A stretch of 64,000 nucleotides of DNA from Euglena gracilis (taxonomy: Eukaryota; Euglenida; Euglenophyceae; Euglenales): assembly GCA_039621445.1 (NCBI GenBank), contig CP154954.1, positions 45,549,847 to 45,613,846 of the forward strand, written 5' to 3'. Position 1 is the first letter of the stretch; every line of letters begins with the position of its first letter. Shown piece by piece: positions 24,666-32,137 of the stretch. The notes below the pieces were generated by a model, which worked only from the letters and a program-made list of their open reading frames with translations, was not told where the DNA came from and did no database searches. The position numbers were made by a program, and so were the translations under genes.

Positions 24666-24968
24666 TTTTAAAAATGAATGATGAATCGTGTGGGGATGTG
24701 CGGGACAACCAATTAAACGCCAGGAAAGACCACCATGCACTAAAACGCCAGGAGGACCACAAGATTGCCAGGCACAGCACGAGGACAGAGAGAGCTCCCA
24801 CCAAAAAAAACCTGGTGCAAGCATCAAGCATACGTTATGGTATTAGTAGGTTCCAGGAGGGAAAAAAATGGAGGCAGACAGTTGGTGTGATCCTCATTGC
24901 TTACGCTCCGTGTTCAAAACACGGGCGGGTATGGGGGGCATCTCCCTGCTATCACAACGAGGACAACA

Positions 24969-25577
24969 TCAACTGTTGCGAGGGGGGGGGGGCATGGTAC
25001 GGCCAGCGCAATCAAGGTGCCAAAATTCGTGGCATGAGTCGCAGTCCATTGGGCGCAAACCGCGTAGAAAGTACCGAGCACAAGGCTTTCCTTGCATGTG
25101 CTCCTCGGTGTTTCCGTCTTTAGTTCGGGGAACGGGTACATGGGTACCCCAGCCTACCGACACAGAAGCTGCCTTTGGGCCTTATGGGCAATCTTTTCTG
25201 CTTCTGTGTCAAAGATGGCGTGCATTGTGAGCACATACTTTGCAAAAGCGCACATGTGCTCGTCCAGGTGATCAGTTTTGCAGCCTCTCACATCACAAAT
25301 TTTCTGGAAATTGGTAAGAATACCCCCCTTACTAATTTTTGGCACTTCCATCAGGCTGAGGTGCAGATTCTGTTAAAAAAAAATTGTCCCCAAAAAGCAC
25401 TGTATCCGCAGATTCTTTTTTCATTGGGGATTCCGTAAATTCTTTCAACCTTGCCAAAAGGGCACTTGGGGTGGGCGTGGGTCCCAAGCCATCCTCAGCT
25501 ACCACAACGGCCTGTGCCGGCATCATTTTGGCTAATGGAAACAAGAAACCGATGATGAAAAACAGAATTTTCCTCAT
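24969..25577 (-). pseudogene. Possible zinc-finger gene fragment with a half PHD finger
   Basis: Three - strand blocks. 25577-25420 reads MRKILFFIIGFLFPLAKMM then EDGLGPTPTPSALLARLKEF. 25369-25158 is exon-like, with a pyrimidine-AACAG acceptor and a GTAGGC donor, and encodes ICDVRGCKTDHLDEHMC. 25163-24969 contains MDCDSCHEFWHLDCAG, the C-x2-C-x4-H-x2-C core of a PHD finger. The final Cys pair is absent; the frame is lost after a run of C. Splice phases between blocks do not all fit, so it may be a broken or captured gene. It sits between copies of a palindrome family (24540-24660 and 25580-25755). Confidence 0.35.
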
Positions 25578-25632
25578 TAGGGAGTCACCGGCTTTGTCCT
25601 GAGTCCGGTGGGGGGGGTCACCGACTTAAAGC

Positions 25633-25753
25633 AAGACCCCCCCCTCACCGGCTTTGTCCTGAGTCCGGTGGGGGGGGTCACCGGCTTTGTCCTTCGGACA
25701 AAGCCGGTGACCCCCCCCACCGGACTCAGGACAAAGCCGGTGAGGGGGGGGTC
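25633..25753. repeat. Perfect palindrome, 59-base arms, 3-base loop
   Basis: Left arm 25633-25691 and right arm 25695-25753 are exact reverse complements around TTC, including 8-base C and G runs. Each arm holds two copies of the ACCGGCTTTGTCC word. Confidence 0.93.
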
Positions 25754-25773
25754 TTTCTTGATATAATATGACT

Positions 25774-25932
25774 TCATCCCCTGCGCTGCTGTTTCGCATT
25801 AGCCACACGCAGGCTGCGCCGTACCTGGCTGGCTGCAGGCTGGGGCTGTTGTTGTGGCTCACAGACTTGCTCGGTATCACGAAGGGGCTCTTCTTGAGGC
25901 TCACGGAAGAGGGGCTCTGCCTCACGAGTACC
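25774..25932 (-). CDS. Novel gene exon 5 with stop codon
   Basis: 52 codons plus TGA after a TTCCACAG acceptor. GTREAEPLFREPQEEPLRDT then a Gln-rich stretch and a basic tail. It ends about 20 bases from a perfect 59-bp-arm palindrome, which could fold in the 3' UTR. Confidence 0.52.
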   Translation of the reverse strand, partial: GTREAEPLFREPQEEPLRDTEQVCEPQQQPQPAASQVRRSLRVANAKQQRRG

Positions 25933-27014
25933 CTGTGGAATTTTTTTTGAAATATAAAGAACAAAATAAAAATACACACATCAACGACATCAACAGGGGA
26001 GGGTCGTCCATCTTGTTCGCTTTCAGCCTGAAGAACAAAGGAATTAAAACACACACAAAAAAACATACCACCGAGAAACCCTGTGTGAGTTCACTCAATA
26101 TCCAAATGCTCATTCTCACCCAGCCAGCAACACCAGATGCATTGACTGCTGGTTTCTCATTTTTTGTGTGTCGGAATGGCACAACATGCTTGCATGCCAT
26201 GATGCATGCATGCCATGCATGCATGCATGGCATGATGCATGCATGTATGCATGGCATGATGCATGGCATGCATGCATCTCACAAAACACACACAAAAAAG
26301 AAACCAGGTCAACAACAGGGACAGTGGAAACAAAAGCTGGGGTTGGGACTGGGGCTCTGCACTGGGGCTGGGGCTGGGGCTCGGGCTGGGGCTGGAGCTG
26401 GGGCTGGCTGCACCGGGGCTGGGGCAGGGGCTGGCTGCACCGGGGCTGACTGCACCAGGGCTGGGGCTGGGGCTGAGGACGGGGTTGGGACTGGGGCTGG
26501 TTGCACTGGGGCTGGCTGCACCGGGGCTGGAACTGGGGCTGGGGCTGGCTGCACCGGGGCTGACTGCACTGGGGCTTGGGCTGGGGCTGAGGACGGGGCT
26601 GGGACTGGGGCTGGCTGCATTGGGGTTGGATAGACCAACGGCTGTTGTAGTGATGCAGCAGCTGGAGGGGGTCCAGGGGCTGGCTGTGGTAGCAGTGGAG
26701 TGGTACAGTAACGTAGAAAAGAGAACCTCGGGGGGGGGGTGAGGCTCCGACTCTAGGCAGGACTATTGGGACTCTCAGGACTGTAACGGGGGCTGATCTT
26801 AGGATTGTTTTTTTTCGGAAAAATACAAAAAATATTTTTCTTTCGGAAAAATTTCGGAAAAATTTCGGAAAAATTTCGGAAAAATATTTTATGTACGGGA
26901 AGTGTGACGTCATGGTTGAGCGCACCCGGGAACTGCCTCCGAGGCCCTGCCGGTGCCCTCTTTTTGCCCCGTGGGGCGCGGCGAGGAGTTAGTTCCGCCA
27001 AAGAGTTGCTCCAT
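25774..27014 (-). CDS. Novel five-exon gene, Gln/Pro/Cys-repeat protein of unknown function
   Basis: Five exons with GT-AG borders join in one open frame of about 247 codons: 27014-26926, 26683-26305, 26188-26120, 26027-25980 and 25932-25774 (stop TGA). The protein starts MEQLFGGTNSSPRPTGQKE. Exon 2 (126 codons) turns a GGGGCT-type repeat into CSQP/RPQPQP repeats rich in Gln, Pro and Cys. Exons 3-5 read HVVPFRHTKNEKPAVNASGV, AESEQDGRPSPVDVVD and a charged tail with RRSLRVANAKQQRRG. All four phases agree (2, 0, 0, 0). I recognise no family. The start could lie further upstream because the frame is open and AG directly precedes ATG. A second frame across the repeat (Pro/Ala/Val) is also open, but it does not meet the splice phases. 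Confidence 0.5.
25980..26027 (-). CDS. Novel gene exon 4
   Basis: 16 codons, AESEQDGRPSPVDVVD, between a TTCTTCAG acceptor and a GTGTGT donor, both good matches to the beta-COP introns. Phase 0 on both sides. Confidence 0.52.
26120..26188 (-). CDS. Novel gene exon 3
   Basis: 23 codons, HVVPFRHTKN to GVAGW, ending before GTGAGA. The acceptor GCAAG lies at the edge of an ATGC-type microsatellite, so the 5' border is the weakest of this gene. Confidence 0.42.
26184..26280. repeat. ATGC-type self-complementary microsatellite
   Basis: Irregular GCATGCATG(G/C)CATGATGCAT repeats, largely palindromic, in intron 2 of the novel - strand gene. Confidence 0.9.
26305..26683 (-). CDS. Novel gene exon 2 containing the translated GGGGCT repeat
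   Basis: 379 bases between a pyrimidine-rich TACCACAG acceptor and a GTTTCT donor. The 6-base unit gives a two-residue period (QP, RP, CS-QP). Repeat tracts that are a multiple of three can change length without breaking the frame. On the + strand the same DNA is strongly G-rich. Confidence 0.45.
26338..26632. repeat. GGGGCT-type 6-base repeat (translated on the - strand)
   Basis: Interrupted GGGGCTGGGGCTGG with CTGCACC interruptions, about 295 bases. The + strand is strongly G-rich and could form G-quadruplexes. It is inside exon 2 of the novel gene. Confidence 0.92.
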
Positions 27015-27245
27015 CTTCGTCCTTGGGCACAAATTGTTCCCGTTTGGCATGCTTTCTATGGCGTCCCATGAAAAAAAATTGTGAGAATGGAGAGGACAAA
27101 AAAAAACTTCTTCCTCATTGACATCGTTGTCCGGTTGAAAGAAATATAAATTTTCATATTTTTCCACGTGGAAAAATAAAAAATATTTTTCCTTGAAAAA
27201 TTTCGGAAATTTTTCCATTTTATTTTTCGGAAAAATTTCAGGTAC
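26800..27245. repeat. TTTCGGAAAAATTTCGG short repeats
   Basis: Runs of TTTCGGAAAAA at 26810-26890 and 27150-27240, on either side of exon 1 of the novel gene, the second partly inverted. Confidence 0.75.
26926..27014 (-). CDS. Novel gene exon 1
   Basis: 29 codons plus two bases, MEQLFGGTNS to VPG, ending before a GTGCGC donor (same type as beta-COP exon 15). Could be an internal exon if the gene begins further upstream, since the frame is open on that side. Confidence 0.42.
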
Positions 27246-27379
27246 AATCCTAGCTGATCTGTAGTGAACTACGTGGGGAGTGTGGACTGTAGGGAAGACT
27301 GGGACCATAATCAAGGGAATCAATAGAGTCATGCCATGGACTCGATGGGGGGGGTTATAATTTCTTGCTTCAGACCACA

Positions 27380-28140
27380 ATGAATGCAGTGCATAGTGAT
27401 ACTATCTGAGAAAAATGATTACAAAGATTGATTAATTAAGGAAACAAACAAATTACTCAAACAGACAGACGAGTGGTGTGTATGTGACACGTATGCTACC
27501 CATGCACTTCGCTAAGTTACTGTTTCCTACCTTCCTACCAGAGTCTCATCGGCCACCAGACGATTGATGCCTTCCTTTTTTTTTTTTTTACACCAAAGCC
27601 AACAAGGATCCACTCCAGGAATCCGATTGGCATTCTCCCAGAATTCCCTTTTGATCGCCCTGTTATCTGATGGACCTTTTCAAATCGTTCTCAATTTACA
27701 ATTGAATATCACAAATTACAGTCTCATCAAACCGAAATGCACTGAAATTACACTAAACTCACACAGATAATTCCCAAATCTCACCGCTCCTCTTCCCTCT
27801 GTCAAACTCTCCAAACAGACAAAGGGGGGGGCTTAAAAAATCTCGTTAGGAAAAGACTACCTCGGGACGTTCTCATACCTTACCTTTTTAGGTTAGGAAT
27901 GAGAAAAAATATCTGGATGGGTGGTTTCAAAAATTGCCATAAGAGATTTGTGAGAAGAATGGCCAATTTCGGATTTTTTTTCCATAAAATTGCCTTCGTT
28001 CGGCATAAATTTTCTTTGATACGCCACTTTCCTTTTAAGTTTGACATTGAGGTGACATAGAGGGGGTGTCTCCCCCGCGTCCCCCCCGCGTCCCACTTTG
28101 GAACCAAAATTTTGTTCTCGAGACAGCCAAATTTAGGAGG
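27380..28140. other. Intergenic, nothing recognised
   Basis: A/T-rich unique sequence with short open frames only. This is the likely promoter side of the - strand gene; no known motif was seen. Confidence 0.4.
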
Positions 28141-28265
28141 CTGCTTCCTAATTTCAGGCAAATATGAGGTTGGTGATTCCTAATTTGGTGTGGGTGATTC
28201 CTAACTTGCGGTGGGTGATTCCTAATTTGGGGTGGGTTTGTCCTAATTTGTTGTGGTAGAATCCA
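28140..28265. repeat. Tandem GGGTGATTCCTAATTTG repeats
   Basis: Five copies of a ~24-base unit, (G)GTGATTCCTAA(T/C)TTG(G/C)(T/G)GTG, related to 15690-15870. Confidence 0.88.
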
Positions 28266-28369
28266 AATTTGGCCAAAAATTTCTCGCAACAAATTCCTAA
28301 TTTCACCGTCCCAAAAATGGCGTCTCCCCCGCGTCCCCCCCCCCCCGCGTCCCCCCCCGTCCCAGACAC

Positions 28370-28562
28370 CCCAGAGGGAAAAAAAGTGTTTTTGAGCAAA
28401 AAAGTTTTTTCAAAAATTTGGGTCCCGACCTCCTCCCGACCGTCCCCGACCCCTCGCCTAGCCCCCTTGGACCCCCGCAGGGTTCCCCGAATATCCAAAA
28501 TTGGCCCAAAATCACACAACCAGGCCCCGGGAACCCGAAAAAACGGTCACCCCCCCCCCTAA
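28370..28562 (-). repeat. Distant inverted copy of the left-end array subrepeat
   Basis: Reads as the reverse complement of the 7000-7220 type sequence (CCCCGAATATCCAAAATTGG, CAGGCCCCGGGAACCC). It shows the array family is dispersed and not confined to the first 10 kb. Confidence 0.85.
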
Positions 28563-28564
28563 AC

Positions 28565-28745
28565 CTCGGAGATCAGGCGGTGACTTTGGGTTTTTCGGGC
28601 GGGACCCCCCCACCCCCCCCCTCTTCATTGGAAATACATGGCGGTGAACTTCACCGGTGAACTTCACCGGTGAAGTTTCTCCATTGAAATTCCTTTAGGG
28701 GCGAAGCCCCCAACCCCCCCCCCCACCCCTGCCTAACCTCCCTCA
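28565..28745. repeat. Dispersed repeat with GTGAACTTCACCGG core, copy 2
   Basis: Direct copy of the 17330-17520 element, joined on its left to an inverted array-subrepeat copy. Confidence 0.82.
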
Positions 28746-29149
28746 TGATTGACCCCCCCAGTTTGGATCCCAACCAGTGTGGGTCTCGTCTTTTATAGGT
28801 AGTTTAAAAACATCATTTTAAATCAGTTTTAAACCGTTGTCGAAAATCAAAACGACTGGTTTTCGACAGTATGGAAAAAGTCATAGGGCATCTAGACATC
28901 TAGCTCACAAAGGAAACGGCCCGGACAGCCCCCGGTAGTCGCAACCCAGTGGACGGCATTTCTGAGCCTCCGGGAGACAGCGAACCCTTCGTCAGAAGTT
29001 TGTTGTCCGCTCATCTCAGTGAGGCAGTCACCCCCCCCCCCTAACCATCACACGCCTTTCCAATGGCATAGTCCCTGCCCCCCGCTTTTGGGTAACCAAA
29101 AAAAAAAGGAGACCACCCATAAAACTTGCCAAAAGCGTGATCCCAACCT

Positions 29150-29420
29150 TCACAGGGGGGGGGCAAAAACTGACCCACCAAAAATTGGCCCAAAACTGTG
29201 AGACCCGCGGGCAAAAAAATCACCCAAAACTGTGGCACCCAGTTGCCCCCCCCCCATGGCCAGAAATTGGACCAAAACTGTGAGACCCTGGTGGTCCCAC
29301 CTGTGGCCAAAAAAAGGCCCCAAACAGTGAGACCCAGGTGCCCCCACCTGTGGCCAAAAAAATGGCCCAAAGCTGTGGCACCCAGCTGACCCCAAACTGG
29401 CTACCCATTGTGCCCACCGG
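29150..29420. repeat. Tandem ~55-base repeats with CAAAACTGTGAGACCC
   Basis: About five units of GGCCCAAAACTGTG(A/G)(G/C)ACCC...CACCTGTGGCCAAAAA. Flanking 28760-29150 shows no gene. Confidence 0.85.
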
Positions 29421-29689
29421 TGGACAACAACACCCAGCCCCCCCCCCCTCGTGGCCCAAAACTGCCCCACCCGTAGACCCAAAAAGGCCCCCAAAAACAG
29501 ACCAGATGGCAGATCCAAAATTGAGACAAAACCCAGATTGCAGATCCAACACGTCACATCCTTTAACAACAAAAAATTCCTAAAACGTTGCACAAAATAA
29601 TTGCAGTGCACGGAGAGGCAGAAAAGGAACAAGTGACAGTACACAGCTTAAACCATGGGCAGGATCAGGTCCACCTGGTGTCTTAAGTT

Positions 29690-29960
29690 CAAATCCCAAT
29701 GAATAAATCCAGTACTTAAACCCCACCAGGGGTGTCAGTTGACCCTGTAAAGGGAACAATGAGACATAGTAAGGGAGAAAGAAGCAAACCTTGAGCTAGC
29801 AACATTGTGACTGGACATCCAAATCCCAATGAACCAGCACACAACCCCATCAGGGGTGTCAATTGACTCCAGTGCACCCTACCAAGGGAACAAATGAGAA
29901 AAAGCAGGGGGAGAAAAAAGCAAACCTTGAGCTTCACCTGCAGCAACCTTGCAGCTGGAC
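29690..29960. repeat. Tandem duplication, ~125-base unit
   Basis: AAATCCCAATGAA, CCA(C/T)CAGGGGTGTCA(G/A)TTGA, AAGGGAACAA and AGCAAACCTTGAGCT occur in the same order twice. No coding sense. Confidence 0.85.
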
Positions 29961-30059
29961 TTCTCCAATTTCAGCACACCAGTCCAAATGCATCCAAATG
30001 CAGTAACCATTTCTATCCTGGCTTCACGGCCCCCTTCTCGTCGGACTGGCGAATATAAT

Positions 30060-30260
30060 AAACCCAAACTCCGCCAGTCGGCGGCCGCCTTTCATAGCTG
30101 GAGACGGTGGAAGTCGGATTAGCGTCGAATCGGGTGCCTTTTTTTTCGTGATGTTTCTGACCAATTCCGGGCATTTTTTTTCCCGGCATTGAAAGCCGGA
30201 CTAAAAAAAAAAAGTCGGATTAGCGTCAAATCGCGTGTCTTTTCGTGAGGTTTTTTTCCA
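30060..30260. repeat. AGTCGGATTAGCGTC direct repeat
   Basis: AAGTCGGATTAGCGTCGAAT at 30111 and AAGTCGGATTAGCGTCAAAT at 30210, with an inverted GCCGG pair between. Confidence 0.75.
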
Positions 30261-30596
30261 GCGAAAAAGACGGAGACAGACGTTCAGACGGTGTCGAATT
30301 GTCGGAATGGTCTTTTATTCGAGTGGACCTTGCCAAATTCATTGATTGGAGGTTGGGCCGACCTGGTCGGCCCGACCTCCAATGGTCGTAACGGCCAGGT
30401 GGGCCGACCATGGTCGGCCCGACCTCCAGGATCTTCATAGCCAATCATCCGCCCAGGGCCCACTTTTGTTTCATATCTCTGTTGAAGAAAAATTGCAACA
30501 CCCGGCAATGAATGCCGGGCCCTGGGGAGGGTTTAGGAGCAGGTTTGTGGCCTGGGGGCTGGGGGGTTGGCTGGGGACTGTTGGCCGCCAATGACA

Positions 30597-30912
30597 CTGG
30601 GGTACTTATCTGTTATCGCACGACATACCCCCCCCCTTTCGGTTATCGCACGACGCCTTATTTTTAGGTTTTATAGGGTTATTTGAAGGAGTAGGGTTAG
30701 GTGCGCACATGCAATGTTGCGCTACATGGCCACGTTGCGCTACATGGCCATGTTGCGCTACATGGCCATGTTGCGCTACATGGCCATGTAGCGCAACGTA
30801 GCATGTGCGCACCTAACCCTATTCCTTTAAATAACCCTAAATAACCCCAAAAAAGGGTGTCGTGCGATAACCGAAAGGGGGGGGGTATGTCGTGCGATAA
30901 CAGATAAGTACC
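30597..30912. mobile_element. Foldback (MITE-like) element 1
   Basis: GGTACTTATCTGTTATCGCA at the left is the reverse complement of the right end, and the two ~125-base arms match almost throughout (including TTTCGGTTATCGCACGAC and TAGGGTTAGGTGCGCACATG). The centre is a tandem of TTGCGCTACATGGCCATG. No coding capacity. Confidence 0.85.
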
Positions 30913-31065
30913 GACACTGGGGTTGGGGACACGGGGGGGGGGGGGGGCCCGCTTCAGTACGTCGGACAGTTGCACCCTAAAATTTTGGCTTTAGGTTGGT
31001 TCCAGAGGCCTTGTGACTTTTCAACCAATTGAGCTGGAGGAGGAATTGAATTTTTGGTACTTGTT

Positions 31066-31275
31066 CGCTGCACGACCGCCCGAAATTTTTCTAAGTCCTA
31101 AGTTTTAGAGTTATTGAAGGAGTAGGGTTAGGTGCGCACATGGCCATGTTGCGCAACATGGCCATGTTGCGCACATGGCCATGTTGCGCAACATGGCCAT
31201 GTGCGCACCTAACCCTACTCCTTCAAATAACGCCATAATAAACTGGCGGTCGTGCAGTGAACAAGGACCGAATTT
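31066..31275. mobile_element. Foldback (MITE-like) element 2
   Basis: Ends TTCGCTGCACGACCGCC and GGCGGTCGTGCAGTGAAC are inverted. The inner part AAGGAGTAGGGTTAGGTGCG plus GCGCACATGGCCATG repeats is shared with element 1, but the outer ends differ, so the two elements share a core and not their termini. Confidence 0.8.
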
Positions 31276-31907
31276 TTTTCAACGTGGGGAGGATGGTCGT
31301 CCAGACCATCATGCCACCATCGTGCTCGCTGGCGGCTGGTTGCATGTGTTGGTGCGACCACCCAAAAGTCCATAGCCAATTCCCGCTCATATGCAAGTGT
31401 TTCACACCACAGGTGGGGGGAGGAACCACCCCCTCAACCTATTTAAAGTTCAATGGGCGGAGGTGCTTGGAGTTTTTTCCTGCATTTTTTGTTGCTTATC
31501 TCCCCTGTGGTTGGGGGGTCTGAAGCAATTTAGGTGGGCTTGTGCTGTCCAGCAGCCCAATTGGACGAGGCGGTTCGGACCAAAAACAATGTCCGCTTCT
31601 TTTTAAGGAAGGTCTCCCCCCCCCCCCGACCCACAAACTTTTTCTTAAAATATTTTTGGAGGGTTTGACCAAAATCCATTGATCTGAGACCATCCTTGGT
31701 CGAGTGGCCAGAGTGACTGACCCTGAGTTGGAAGTGGGCGACTGGGTTTCAAAAAGTGACCACCCGTACTTTGAGGTGCAAAGGACAATGGGGGGGGTGA
31801 TGTATGTCATGGGGGGGTGATGTATGTCACACCTGACGATTGGGATCATACCACAGCAAACAAAATGGGGGCTGCCAACTGTTTTTTTTTTTGAGGTGAA
31901 TTGCACC

Positions 31908-31936
31908 CTTTCTCAATCAGCACTCAACAACAACAA
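31908..31936 (+). promoter_or_regulatory. Possible trans-splice acceptor and short 5' leader of beta-COP
   Basis: A pyrimidine-rich stretch ends in AG at 31919-31920, 16 bases before the start codon, and is followed by a CAACAACAA-type leader. If the organism is a euglenid, mRNAs receive a spliced leader, and this is where it would join. Inference only; no spliced-leader RNA gene was seen in the window. Confidence 0.35.
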
Positions 31937-32137
31937 ATGTCACAAACTCAAGAGACGCAGTGCACACAGCTCATCCATTATGATGGTGTCCACATTGGCC
32001 AAAAGGAATTGAAGGAGGCTCTGGAAAAGGGCAACACGGATTCCCAAGTTGAGCACATGAAGCAGATGATCATGCTCCATCTCAATGGTGAACCTCAAAG
32101 TGCCATGCTGATGACTTTCATCCGATTTGTGCTACCC
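31937..32137 (+). CDS. COPB1: beta-COP exon 1
   Basis: 67 codons, start ATG to VLP. Begins [17 protein letters not shown] and includes [18 protein letters not shown] and MTFIRFVLP, matching the first helices of beta-COP. An in-frame TTG upstream (31901) is not a convincing start. The next bases have no usable GT donor in frame; the border is set by the paired ends of intron 1 (phase 0). Confidence 0.93.

Noticed and set aside
26309-26638. Pro/Ala/Val-rich frame across the GGGGCT repeat
   Set aside because: Open, but it hits a stop before a usable donor and does not match the phases of the neighbouring exons; the Gln/Pro/Cys frame does.
30680-31215. Telomere-like TAGGGTTAGG words
   Set aside because: Only one short word per foldback arm, never in tandem.
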